Assembly (NCBI GenBank): GCA_902629855.1 | Contig: CACOSI010000003.1 | Coordinates: 70,966 to 134,965, forward strand | Origin: an uncultured Fidelibacterota bacterium | GTDB lineage: Bacteria; Fidelibacterota; Marinisomatia; Marinisomatales; Marinisomataceae | Reading direction: 5' to 3' | Length of the DNA stretch: 64,000 nucleotides | Shown here: positions 9,173 to 18,557 of the stretch, in pieces | Layout: each line of letters opens with the position of its first letter | Numbering within the stretch: the first letter of the stretch is position 1 | Notes under the pieces: generated by a model | What the model saw: only the letters and a program-made list of their open reading frames with translations | Database searches by the model: none | Told to the model about the DNA's origin: nothing | Made by a program: the position numbers and the translations under genes

Positions 9173-11575
9173 ATGTTTTCAAGCAAAAAACCATTTCTAT
9201 ACTTATTGTTCGGTTTATTTTTCGTATTGTATTTAATGTATCAATCAATTTTTTCTCCGCCAGAAATTCAGTATGAAGGAATTAACAAAAAATTAAAATT
9301 AATTGATGATGTAGAAGTTTATTTCGATGATTATGGTGTTCCAAATATATTTGCAAAAAATGATTCCGATATGTTTAAAGTAGCTGGTTACGTCGGTGCT
9401 AGGGATAGATTATTCCAAATGGCCTTTATGAAATATGCATATAAAGGTCAATTAAGTTTAGTTTTGAATGATACACTTTTTGCTGAGGATAAGTTTCTTA
9501 GAACCCTAGGATTTGAAAAAATAGCAGTAAAAACATTAGAAAAAATTCCTCCTGAGATTATTAAACACTTAGAAGATACATGCGAAGGTATTAATGCTTA
9601 TTCTCAAGAACTGGAACCAAAAAACTTTCCTTTAGAGTTTAAACTACTGCGCATCAAAGATTTACCTGTCTTTGAACCATTAGATATTGTTGCTTTATCC
9701 ACCATGATGGCTTGGGAGCTTCAAGGTGGTTGGGATTCAGAATTATTTTTTGGAGCAATTAATGAACAGCTTGGCCCAGAATATTTAAATGATATCTTAC
9801 CGCAATATGATCCAAATTTTGTTACGATTGCTAGTAATGACCTTTTAAAAGAGAGTTATCAAGATTATTCATCAATAACTAAAAATATTAGAGAAATCAT
9901 GCATACAGACAGAGATGGTTACGGATCTAATGCTTGGGCCGTCTCAGGTAGTAAAACAAGCTCTGGATTGCCATTATTAGCCAATGACCCTCATTTAAGT
10001 TACAACTTACCTCCATGGTGGTATGAAATTAGATTACAAAGTGATAATTACGACTTTGGAGGGTATGGATTATATGGATTTCCTTTACCAGTAATTGGAC
10101 ATAATAAAGATATAGGTTGGGGTTTCACCAATGTTATGACAGATGACATGGATTTTTATATTGAAACACTCAATGAAGATCAAACAAAATATATGCTTGA
10201 TGATAAGTGGGTTGACTTAAAAATTGAAGAGGAAGAAATTAATCTTGAATCTGGAAATAAAAGAAAAATCGTAATTAAATCAACTCACAGAGGACCTATA
10301 ATCAGCGGAGTTCATAGTGACGCGAAAAACCTTAATAAAGCAATTTCTTTTAGATGGACTGAATTTGATGCTTTTGATGAAACCACTGCATTGTTTATGC
10401 TTGCTAAAGCTAAAAATTGGCAAGATTTAAATGAGGCTTCAAAGCTTTTTGGTGCTCCGGGTCAAAATTGGACTTTTGCTGATAAAAATGGAAATATTGG
10501 ATGGAGACCATCTTCAAAAATTCCTATCAGAAAAAACGCTGAAATGTTAATTCCGTTTGACGGTAGCACTTCTGAATTTGACTGGAAAGGCTATGTGCCA
10601 TTTGAAAAAATGCCATTCTTGTACAATCCGCCCAAAGGATACATTTCAAATGGTAATAATAAAATTATTAGTGATGATTACCCATTTTATATTTCTCGCT
10701 ATTGGGCCGATCCTAGCAGAGGAGAACAAATCAAAAGGAGGCTTGAAGAAAAAGATTCTTATAACATTGAGGACATGAAATCAATTTTAAATGATATTAA
10801 TTCTCCGTTTGGAGAGGAATATGCTCCATTATTTATTAAAAATTATTCTGAGGGCTTTTCTGATGAGGGAGATATAATATTAAATTTATTAAATGATTGG
10901 GATGGAGTAGAATCTTTAGACTCATCTGCAGCAGTTGCTTTTCATAGCGTCTATCTTCATCTGATACAAAATTTATTTCAAGATGAATTATCTAATCTTG
11001 GAGAAGACACTGCATTTGATTCATTTTACAGCCTAAAATACATTCGCTCATTGGCAATTAGGAGAATTCTTGACGGTCAACCTTCTTTGTGGATTGATAA
11101 TGTTCTTTCAGATAAAAAAGAGAATTTAAATGATATTGTGAATGAGTCTTTTCATGATGCTTATAATTTCCTGTCAGAAAATTTAGGAAATCCAAAAGAA
11201 CTAACTTGGGGCAAAGTTCATCAGGTTACATATAGACATCGATTGGATGGAGATCCAATTGTTAAAAAATTGATTAATTTTAGTGTGGGTCCCTACCCAA
11301 TGTCTGGTTCTGGATTCACACCAAGGGCAGCAAGTTATTCTGTTAGTAAGCCATTTGAAGTTAGAGCAGGATCATCTATGAGGCGAATAATTGATTTTTC
11401 TAATTTTGATAATGGTTTGAGCATACTGCCAACTGGACAATCAGGTCAATTCAACTCTTTACATTATAAAGATCAAACAGAAAAATATAATAAAGGAGAA
11501 TTTAAACCATTTAAATTTTCCAAGGAAGCTATCCAGTCAAGCTCACACAGAAAACTCATTTTCCAAAGTAAATAA
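9173..11575 (+). CDS. Penicillin acylase family protein (Ntn hydrolase)
   Basis: GYGSNAWAVSGSKTSSGLPLLANDPHL Ntn-serine motif, IGWGFTNVMTDDMDFYIE, GPIISG. Confidence 0.92.
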   Translation: MFSSKKPFLYLLFGLFFVLYLMYQSIFSPPEIQYEGINKKLKLIDDVEVYFDDYGVPNIFAKNDSDMFKVAGYVGARDRLFQMAFMKYAYKGQLSLVLNDTLFAEDKFLRTLGFEKIAVKTLEKIPPEIIKHLEDTCEGINAYSQELEPKNFPLEFKLLRIKDLPVFEPLDIVALSTMMAWELQGGWDSELFFGAINEQLGPEYLNDILPQYDPNFVTIASNDLLKESYQDYSSITKNIREIMHTDRDGYGSNAWAVSGSKTSSGLPLLANDPHLSYNLPPWWYEIRLQSDNYDFGGYGLYGFPLPVIGHNKDIGWGFTNVMTDDMDFYIETLNEDQTKYMLDDKWVDLKIEEEEINLESGNKRKIVIKSTHRGPIISGVHSDAKNLNKAISFRWTEFDAFDETTALFMLAKAKNWQDLNEASKLFGAPGQNWTFADKNGNIGWRPSSKIPIRKNAEMLIPFDGSTSEFDWKGYVPFEKMPFLYNPPKGYISNGNNKIISDDYPFYISRYWADPSRGEQIKRRLEEKDSYNIEDMKSILNDINSPFGEEYAPLFIKNYSEGFSDEGDIILNLLNDWDGVESLDSSAAVAFHSVYLHLIQNLFQDELSNLGEDTAFDSFYSLKYIRSLAIRRILDGQPSLWIDNVLSDKKENLNDIVNESFHDAYNFLSENLGNPKELTWGKVHQVTYRHRLDGDPIVKKLINFSVGPYPMSGSGFTPRAASYSVSKPFEVRAGSSMRRIIDFSNFDNGLSILPTGQSGQFNSLHYKDQTEKYNKGEFKPFKFSKEAIQSSSHRKLIFQSK

Positions 11576-11585
11576 AATATTTATC

Positions 11586-11614
11586 TTGAATACATCTAAT
11601 TGCATACTTAAACT
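11586..11614 (+). promoter_or_regulatory. Possible sigma70-like promoter of the aromatic operon leader
   Basis: TTGAAT (11586-11591), 17-nt spacer, TAAACT (11609-11614); each 4/6 to consensus only. Confidence 0.25.
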
Positions 11615-11620
11615 AGGTTA

Positions 11621-11680
11621 ATGAACAATTTTTATAACTTTTATTTTTATTTTGAAAGAAGGGGGACTGTAGGCGCCTAA
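11621..11680 (+). CDS. Phe/Tyr-rich attenuator leader peptide MNNFYNFYFYFERRGTVGA
   Basis: ATG AAC AAT TTT TAT AAC TTT TAT TTT TAT TTT GAA AGA AGG GGG ACT GTA GGC GCC TAA read directly; located between the penicillin acylase gene and the chorismate mutase gene, upstream of a terminator hairpin. Confidence 0.85.
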   Translation: MNNFYNFYFYFERRGTVGA

Positions 11681-11712
11681 AGATAAACTTATATTGCAAC
11701 TACACGAACCCT
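11660..11712 (+). promoter_or_regulatory. Candidate antiterminator pairing of the Phe/Tyr attenuator
   Basis: Hand pairing: UGUAG 11668-11672 with CUACA 11700-11704, and AGGG 11660-11663 with CCCU 11709-11712. Would sequester the 5' arm of the terminator. Confidence 0.5.
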
Positions 11713-11735
11713 AGCAAAACCCGCTGGGGTTTTTT
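11707..11735 (+). terminator. Rho-independent terminator (attenuator) upstream of chorismate mutase gene
   Basis: AACCCTAGC (11707-11715) / AAAACCC loop / GCTGGGGTT (11723-11731), 9 bp with one G-U, then T run to 11735. Confidence 0.85.
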
Positions 11736-11752
11736 GTTATATGGAGGTAATT

Positions 11753-12013
11753 ATGAATGAAGAAATACTAAAAAAAAGAGAAATTATTGATAGCGTAGAT
11801 AGTAAAATTTTTGATTTATTACTTGAAAGATTAGATGCTGTCAATTCTATTGGTTATTTAAAAAAGCAAGAAGGTTTACCAGTTTTAGATCAAGAAAGAG
11901 AAAATGCAATCTATGCAAAAATTGATGCAAAATTCTCAATAGTTGAGTCTTCTTTTTTAAAGCCAATTTATAGAACAATTATAACCGAATCGAAGAAAGT
12001 AGAGGAGTTGTAA
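11753..12013 (+). CDS. Chorismate mutase, AroQ-type
   Basis: LKKREIIDSVDSKIFDLLLERLDAVNSIGYLKKQEGLPVLDQERE; SD GGAGG at 11743-11747 implies start at 11753 rather than 11741. Confidence 0.85.
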   Translation: MNEEILKKREIIDSVDSKIFDLLLERLDAVNSIGYLKKQEGLPVLDQERENAIYAKIDAKFSIVESSFLKPIYRTIITESKKVEEL

Positions 12014-13353
12014 TGACAAAATGGTCAAAAGATTCTTGGAAAGAATTTAAAATAAAACATATACCGGAATACAAAGATCCAAGGCAACTGGAAAAAGCTT
12101 TAAAAAAGTTAGAAGGATTTCCCCCTCTAGTTTTTGCAGGTGAATGTAGAAATTTAAAAGAAGATTTAGCTAAAGCTACAAATGGTGAAGCATTTTTAGT
12201 CCAAGGAGGTGACTGCGCTGAAAGTTTTAAAGAATTTAATGCAAATAATATCAGAGACACCTTTCGAGTAATTTTACAAATGAGTGCTGTTATCACTGCT
12301 AAATTAAAGGTTCCTGTGATCAAGCTTGGAAGAATTGCAGGTCAATTTGCTAAGCCAAGAACATCTGATCATGAAACAATTAATGGAGAAAGATTAAACA
12401 GTTATTACGGTGATTCAATAAATGATATTGAATTTTCAGCTGAAAAACGTGAACCTAATCCTGCTAGACTTCTTAGAGCATACTCACAATCTGCCTCAAC
12501 ACTAAACCTGTTAAGATCATTCGCGCAAGGGGGATTTGCCAATCTAAGAAAAGTAAACTCATGGAATATGGGTTTTGTAAAAGCAAGTAAAGAGGGAAAA
12601 AAATATGAAAAAATTGCAGCTAAGATTAATGAATATTTAGATTTTATGGATGCTGTAGGTGTAAATACTTCAAAAGTAATTGATTTAAATACAGTTGAGT
12701 TCTTCACAAGCCATGAAGGCTTGCATCTTCCATATGAATCTGCATTAACTCGAGTTGATTCACTCACTAATGAGGTTTATTGTACTTCAGCACATTTTAT
12801 ATGGATTGGCGATAGAACTCGCTTTATAGATAGTGCACATGTAGAATTTTGTAGAGGAATAAGCAATCCAATTGGTATCAAGTGTGGCCCAAGTTTGGAA
12901 CCAAAAGAATTAATAAAAATTATAGAAAAAATTAACCCAGAAAATCAAGCTGGAAAAATTTCACTAATTTTTAGATATGGTGAAAACAATATAGATAAAT
13001 ATTTACCAAAACTCGTTGATGAAATCATCAAAAATAAGAAAAAAGTTCTGTGGATTTCTGATCCTATGCACGGAAATACAGTGAAATCCTCATCAGGCCT
13101 AAAAACTCGTGATTTTAATGCTTTACTAAAAGAAACATCAAAGTCTATTAAAATTTTAAAAAAGAAAGGATGTCATTTAGGAGGAATTCATCTTGAAATG
13201 ACAGGTCAAAACGTTACTGAGTGCACAGGAGGAATCTATAAACTAGGTGATGATGATCTTAATTCAAGATACCATACGCATTGTGACCCAAGATTGAATG
13301 CTAATCAAGCGTTAGAGCTCTCTTTCAATATTGCAGAGGAGCTACAAGGTTAA
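12013..13353 (+). CDS. 3-deoxy-7-phosphoheptulonate synthase, class II (plant type)
   Basis: PPLVFAGECRNLKEDLA, FLVQGGDCAESF, KLGRIAGQFAKPRT, WISDPMHGNT, GGIHLEMTGQNVTEC. Confidence 0.95.
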   Translation: MTKWSKDSWKEFKIKHIPEYKDPRQLEKALKKLEGFPPLVFAGECRNLKEDLAKATNGEAFLVQGGDCAESFKEFNANNIRDTFRVILQMSAVITAKLKVPVIKLGRIAGQFAKPRTSDHETINGERLNSYYGDSINDIEFSAEKREPNPARLLRAYSQSASTLNLLRSFAQGGFANLRKVNSWNMGFVKASKEGKKYEKIAAKINEYLDFMDAVGVNTSKVIDLNTVEFFTSHEGLHLPYESALTRVDSLTNEVYCTSAHFIWIGDRTRFIDSAHVEFCRGISNPIGIKCGPSLEPKELIKIIEKINPENQAGKISLIFRYGENNIDKYLPKLVDEIIKNKKKVLWISDPMHGNTVKSSSGLKTRDFNALLKETSKSIKILKKKGCHLGGIHLEMTGQNVTECTGGIYKLGDDDLNSRYHTHCDPRLNANQALELSFNIAEELQG

Positions 13354-14604
13354 ATGCTAGTTCAAGGTACATTGCAACTTCCAGGAGATAAATCTATTTC
13401 TCATAGAGCAATTATGCTTTCGGCCATAGCTGATGGAGTTAGTTATGTTAAAAATTTAAATGATGGAGCTGATCTGCAATCAACAATTAATATTTTAAGG
13501 GATTGTGGAGCTTCGATTGATCATAAGGAGGATGAGCTCGTAATAAATGGAAAAAAACTTCATTCTCCATCCAAAGATCTTGATTGTGGCAATTCAGGCA
13601 CTACCACTAGACTGGTTGCAGGATTATTAGCTTCTCAAAAATTAACATTCTCATTAATTGGAGATGAATCATTATCAAAAAGACCAATGAAGCGAATAAT
13701 TACACCTTTAAAATCAATGGGATGTAAAATTTCCTCAAATAATGGATTATTGCCTTTGTCAATAGATGCTTCTGATGGCACTAGCGCTATAGACTTTGAT
13801 ATGAAAGTTGCGAGCGCACAGGTGAAATCATGTATACTTTTTTCCGCGTTAGGCGGAAATAATGTATCAAGTATTAATGAGATTATTCCAACGAGAAATC
13901 ATTCTGAGATTATGTTAAAAAATATGGGAGCATCAATTGAAAGAGAAGGAAGTAAAATTATAGTTCATCCGCTTAAATCCAAATTAAAGCCGATTGATAT
14001 TTCTATACCCTCAGATCCATCTTCAGCCGCCTTTTTTGCTGCTTTAGCAGTCATTAATAATAATTCAAATTTAAAGTTGACTAATGTATTGCTTAACGAG
14101 TCTAGAATTGGATTTGTTGAAGTTCTTAATGAAATGAATTGTTTAATATCAAAATCAAATGAATCAATTCACAATGGTGAAAAAGTTGGAGATTTAACTA
14201 TTAGTTCATCTAATCTTAAAGCAATAGAAATTGAATCAGAAACTATACCATCAATTATTGATGAAGTACCAGTACTAGCGGTTGTAGCGGCTTTTGCAAA
14301 CGGCACAACAGTTTTTAAAAATGTTGAAGAGTTAAAATATAAAGAATGTGATAGATTAAGCGCAATTATACATAATCTAGAAGCATTTGGAATCAAGGCA
14401 TATGAAAAAAATAATGATTTATTTGTCGAGGGTGGTAAGGTAAAAAGAATGCCTAAAATAACTTCGTTTGATGATCATAGAATTGCTATGGCATTTACAA
14501 TTTTAAGTCTTACTTCTTTTGAAAAATATGAGCTTGATAATGAGAAATGTGTTGATATTTCATTACCAAAATTTTTCAATTATCTTAGTGAGATAACCAA
14601 ATGA
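13354..14604 (+). CDS. aroA: 3-phosphoshikimate 1-carboxyvinyltransferase (EPSP synthase)
   Basis: LPGDKSISHRAIML, DCGNSGTTTRL, KECDRLSAI, DDHRIAMAF. Confidence 0.95.
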   Translation: MLVQGTLQLPGDKSISHRAIMLSAIADGVSYVKNLNDGADLQSTINILRDCGASIDHKEDELVINGKKLHSPSKDLDCGNSGTTTRLVAGLLASQKLTFSLIGDESLSKRPMKRIITPLKSMGCKISSNNGLLPLSIDASDGTSAIDFDMKVASAQVKSCILFSALGGNNVSSINEIIPTRNHSEIMLKNMGASIEREGSKIIVHPLKSKLKPIDISIPSDPSSAAFFAALAVINNNSNLKLTNVLLNESRIGFVEVLNEMNCLISKSNESIHNGEKVGDLTISSSNLKAIEIESETIPSIIDEVPVLAVVAAFANGTTVFKNVEELKYKECDRLSAIIHNLEAFGIKAYEKNNDLFVEGGKVKRMPKITSFDDHRIAMAFTILSLTSFEKYELDNEKCVDISLPKFFNYLSEITK

Positions 14605-15419
14605 AATTTGCAGTTATAGGAAATCCAATTGATAAAAGTTTAAGCCCTCAGCTTCATGAAATTCTTTATGAGAAATTAAATATTTTGAACTGTTCTTTTA
14701 AAAAAATTCATTTAGAAAATGATAAACTAGATAATTTTTTTAAAAATGATTTTGATTTATTTGATGGAATAAATGTTACAATACCATTTAAAAGTAAAGT
14801 AGTAAAATTTTTGAATTCTATTGATAATGAAGCAAAAATTTTAGGTAATGTAAATTGTATTTCAAAATCAAATAATATGATTTGTGGATTTAATACTGAT
14901 AAGTATGGATTTGATATGCTACTAAATAAAAATGAAATAGTTGTTGAGGGAAGTAGCTGTATTGTTCTTGGGGCTGGATCATCCTCAAAAACAGTAGTTA
15001 AATGCTTAATTGACCAAGGAGTTGGTAGGATTATTATAAAAAATAGATCTTTAGATAATGCTAGGGATATTAAAAATTTTGCTTATAGCCTTGGATTTAA
15101 AAATATTGAGTTATTTAATTTAAATTTTCCCAGTTTTGATATTGCAATCAATACAACCCCAATAGGAATGTATAAGGAAGATAAAGACAACTTTTTTCAC
15201 ATACCTGTTGATAAAAACACAACAATTATAGACCTTATTTATACTTCAAAAGAAACATTATTTTTGAGAAAATTTGATCAGTGCTCCCAAAAAGTAAATG
15301 GTCTTGATATGTTTATTTACCAGGCTTTGAAGTCTATTGAAATTTGGAGAGAAACTAACTATAATTTGGATTCACAGATTGAATCTGTGAGAAAACAATT
15401 GGAGAATATAAAATGTTAA
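14601..15419 (+). CDS. aroE: Shikimate dehydrogenase
   Basis: VIGNPIDKSLSPQLH, NVTIPFKSKV, LGAGSSSKTVV, NTTPIGMY. Confidence 0.93.
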   Translation: MKFAVIGNPIDKSLSPQLHEILYEKLNILNCSFKKIHLENDKLDNFFKNDFDLFDGINVTIPFKSKVVKFLNSIDNEAKILGNVNCISKSNNMICGFNTDKYGFDMLLNKNEIVVEGSSCIVLGAGSSSKTVVKCLIDQGVGRIIIKNRSLDNARDIKNFAYSLGFKNIELFNLNFPSFDIAINTTPIGMYKEDKDNFFHIPVDKNTTIIDLIYTSKETLFLRKFDQCSQKVNGLDMFIYQALKSIEIWRETNYNLDSQIESVRKQLENIKC

Positions 15420-16573
15420 AAAAAATATCATACATGACTGCTGGAGAATCACATGGTAAAGGTTTAATAGGTATTATTGAGGGAATTCCTGCAGGTCTTC
15501 TATTGACAGAAGAATATATTGCAATAGACCTTTTAAGAAGGATGCAAGGTCATGGAAGAGGTGGTAGGATGAAAATTGAAAAAGACTTTGCAGAAATTTT
15601 TTCAGGTGTTAGACACGAGAAAACACTTGGTTCTCCAATTTCACTCATAATTAAGAATTTGGATTGGGTAAATTGGGAGGACAGGATGGCAGTCGGCAAA
15701 CCTGAAAAAGAACATAAGAAGATTTCTATGCCTCGTCCTGGACATGCTGATTTAGCTGGTATGATGAAATATGATTTTGATGATTTAAGAAATGTTCTTG
15801 AGCGCTCATCTGCAAGGGAAACAGCTATGAGAGTTGCAATAGGCGCTATTTGTAAAAGACTTTTAGAAGAGGTTGGGATTCTCATTGGCAGTAGAGTTTA
15901 TCAAATTCATGATATCGTTGATAAAACGCCTGTTTCAGCAAATATGTTATTAAAAGATTTGAATGATACCGCCGACGCATCTGCTGTTAGATGTCTAGAT
16001 AAAGATATTGAGGCTAAGATGATTGAAGTAATTGATACTGCAAAGCGTAATGGGGACTCTGTTGGTGGATCATTTGAGGTAGTAGCATCAGGATTACCTT
16101 ATGGCTTAGGCTCATACATAAATGCTGATGGCAAACTACAAGCTCGAATAACTCAAGCTATGATGTCAGTTAATGCTTTTAAAGGTGTTGAGCTAGGAGC
16201 GGGCTTTGCTTCGAGTGCAGCTTTTGGTAGCGAACTTCATGATGAAATACTTCTTGAAGATAATAAAATTACGCGTTCTAGCAATAATGCCGGAGGTATT
16301 GAAGGTGGAATGAGCAATGCTCAACCTATTCATGTAAAAGTAAGTATGAAACCTCTATCTACTTTAGTTAAACCTTTAAAGTCAATTGATTTAGAGAAAA
16401 TGGAACCAGTATTAGCTCATAAAGAAAGGACAGATTCGTGTGCTGTTCCAGCAGCGTCTATTATTGGTGAAAGTATGTTAGCCATTGTTTTAGCAGATGC
16501 ACTATTAGAAAAATTTGGTGGCGATAGTATAGAACAACTCAAAAAGCACATTAAAAGTAGTGGAAGATATTAA
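15413..16573 (+). CDS. aroC: Chorismate synthase
   Basis: GESHGKGLIGIIEGIPAG, RPGHADLAG, RSSARETAMRVA, GGIEGGMSNAQPI. Confidence 0.96.
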   Translation: MLKKISYMTAGESHGKGLIGIIEGIPAGLLLTEEYIAIDLLRRMQGHGRGGRMKIEKDFAEIFSGVRHEKTLGSPISLIIKNLDWVNWEDRMAVGKPEKEHKKISMPRPGHADLAGMMKYDFDDLRNVLERSSARETAMRVAIGAICKRLLEEVGILIGSRVYQIHDIVDKTPVSANMLLKDLNDTADASAVRCLDKDIEAKMIEVIDTAKRNGDSVGGSFEVVASGLPYGLGSYINADGKLQARITQAMMSVNAFKGVELGAGFASSAAFGSELHDEILLEDNKITRSSNNAGGIEGGMSNAQPIHVKVSMKPLSTLVKPLKSIDLEKMEPVLAHKERTDSCAVPAASIIGESMLAIVLADALLEKFGGDSIEQLKKHIKSSGRY

Positions 16574-17069
16574 AAATATTTACATGATTGGCATGATGGG
16601 TTCTGGTAAATCGTCCGTTGGAGAACTGTTGTCGAGAAGAATGAGTTGGAAATTTATTGATTTTGATCAAGAAATAGAAAATGATGAAAAATGTACAATA
16701 AATGAAATTTTTAGCGAGAATGAGAGCAGATTTAGAAAATTAGAAACAAAAAAAATTCATGAACTCAAGGACTTCAATAGAACTATTTTTTCGACGGGTG
16801 GTGGGATTGTTATGAATAAGAAAAACTATGATTTACTTTCAAATTCATTCTGTATTTACTTAAAAACTTCTATCAGCGAAATCTTGAAGCGAATCGAGCA
16901 AGATAATTCAAGACCTTTAATTAAAAATAAAAAGTTAGAAACGCTAAATAATATTGAAAAAGAAAGACAAAACGTATATAGCTCTTTAGCTGATTTAACT
17001 ATAAATACTGATAACAAATCTATTGATGAAATCTGTAGTATTATTGAGGAAAAAATCAATGTCAAATAA
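16560..17069 (+). CDS. aroK: Shikimate kinase (GTG start, overlaps aroC)
   Basis: IGMMGSGKSSVGELLSRR Walker A, DFDQEIE, STGGGIV, RPLI. Confidence 0.92.
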   Translation: MEDIKNIYMIGMMGSGKSSVGELLSRRMSWKFIDFDQEIENDEKCTINEIFSENESRFRKLETKKIHELKDFNRTIFSTGGGIVMNKKNYDLLSNSFCIYLKTSISEILKRIEQDNSRPLIKNKKLETLNNIEKERQNVYSSLADLTINTDNKSIDEICSIIEEKINVK

Positions 17070-18129
17070 AGTAAAAGTTAACTTAGGTAAAGAAAGTTAT
17101 GACATTTTATTTAGTTCAGACTTTGCACTTTCAATAAAAAATCATGCTGAAAAAGTTAAGTCTGATTGTTTGATTATTACGCAAAAAAATATTGCTAATT
17201 TATTTCAAGAACAGTTTAAAGTACTCCATAATATTGATAATGTTTTTTTTATTTATTTAGAAGATGGAGAAAAGGCAAAATCTATTGATTCAATAATGAA
17301 GATTTGCAATTATATGTCTGAAAAAAATTTTGATAGATCCTCGAAGATTTTTGCTGTTGGAGGAGGTGTTGTAGGTGATATTTCTGGATTTGCAGCATCT
17401 ATTTTTATGAGAGGTATTGACTATTATCAATATCCAACAACTTTGCTAGCGATGATAGACTCTTCTGTTGGAGGTAAAACCGGAATTAATTTAGATAAAG
17501 GAAAAAATTTAGTCGGAAGAATTTATCAGCCAAAAGAGGTTTTAATTGATACCATATTTTTGTCAACATTGCCAGGTAGACAGTTTAATGCTGCTTTAGC
17601 TGAAGCTATAAAGTATGGCTTCATTTATGATAGAGATTTATTTTTCTTAATTAATAATAATATTGAAAATATTCTACAAAATAGGTCTATAGAATTAATA
17701 AAAAAAATTATAACCAATTGTTGCGAAATTAAAAGTGATATTGTAAGTGAAGATGTTAATGAAAACGAACTAAGGATGATTCTAAATTTTGGACATACAA
17801 TTGGTCATGCGCTTGAGGCATATCAAAATTATAAAGAGCTTTTACATGGAGAAGCTATATTTTATGGTATGAAATGCGCAATAAGCATTTCACATAAAAA
17901 AGGTTCATTAAATGAATCAGAATACAATACTTCAATGGAGGTTTTAAATAGATTTAATCTACCTTTAATCAAAATTCAAGATAAAGAAAAATTAATCGCT
18001 TTAATCAAAAATGATAAAAAATTTAGGGAAAAGGAAATAAACTTTATTTTACTTGATGAAATAGGAAAAGCTTATATTTCATCGGATATAAAAATGAATG
18101 ATATTGAAGAAAGCTTGAGTTGCATATGA
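17059..18129 (+). CDS. aroB: 3-dehydroquinate synthase
   Basis: AVGGGVVGDISGFAASIFMRGI, PTTLLAMIDSSVGGKTGIN, LNFGHTIGHALE; start likely MSNKVKV at 17059. Confidence 0.94.
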   Translation: MSNKVKVNLGKESYDILFSSDFALSIKNHAEKVKSDCLIITQKNIANLFQEQFKVLHNIDNVFFIYLEDGEKAKSIDSIMKICNYMSEKNFDRSSKIFAVGGGVVGDISGFAASIFMRGIDYYQYPTTLLAMIDSSVGGKTGINLDKGKNLVGRIYQPKEVLIDTIFLSTLPGRQFNAALAEAIKYGFIYDRDLFFLINNNIENILQNRSIELIKKIITNCCEIKSDIVSEDVNENELRMILNFGHTIGHALEAYQNYKELLHGEAIFYGMKCAISISHKKGSLNESEYNTSMEVLNRFNLPLIKIQDKEKLIALIKNDKKFREKEINFILLDEIGKAYISSDIKMNDIEESLSCI

Positions 18130-18557
18130 GGATACTAATTATCAATGGCCCAAACCTAAATTTATTGGGTGAAAGGGAGACAAATATTTATGGATCAGAA
18201 ACATTAGATCAAATAAATAATTGGATTTTAAATCACGAACTTTGTAAAGATTTTGATATTAAATTTTTTCAATCTAACTCGGAAGGAAAAATAATTGATT
18301 TTCTTCATTCAAATAGAAAAAATTCTGACTATTGTTTAATAAATCCTGGAGCATTAACACATTATTCATATTCCCTAAGGGATGCAATTGTTGCATGCCA
18401 AATTCCAACAATAGAGATTCATTTATCAGATATTCATAAAAGAGAAAATTTTAGAAAGATATCAGTAATTAAGAGCGTTTGTTTAGAGCAGATTTATGGA
18501 CGAGGAAAAGAAGGTTATATCATTGCTATTAAAAGAATTTTGGAGGAAAAATTATGA
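18126..18557 (+). CDS. aroQ: 3-dehydroquinate dehydratase, type II
   Basis: ILIINGPNLNLLGERETNIYG, QSNSEGKIIDFLH, INPGALTHYSYSLRDAI, EIHLSDIHKRE. Confidence 0.94.
   Translation: MRILIINGPNLNLLGERETNIYGSETLDQINNWILNHELCKDFDIKFFQSNSEGKIIDFLHSNRKNSDYCLINPGALTHYSYSLRDAIVACQIPTIEIHLSDIHKRENFRKISVIKSVCLEQIYGRGKEGYIIAIKRILEEKL

Noticed and set aside
11671-11680. Palindrome TAGGCGCCTA as a possible operator
   Set aside because: It coincides with the last leader codons and stop; it cannot form a hairpin (zero loop) and is better explained as part of the leader ORF, although a repressor site is not excluded.
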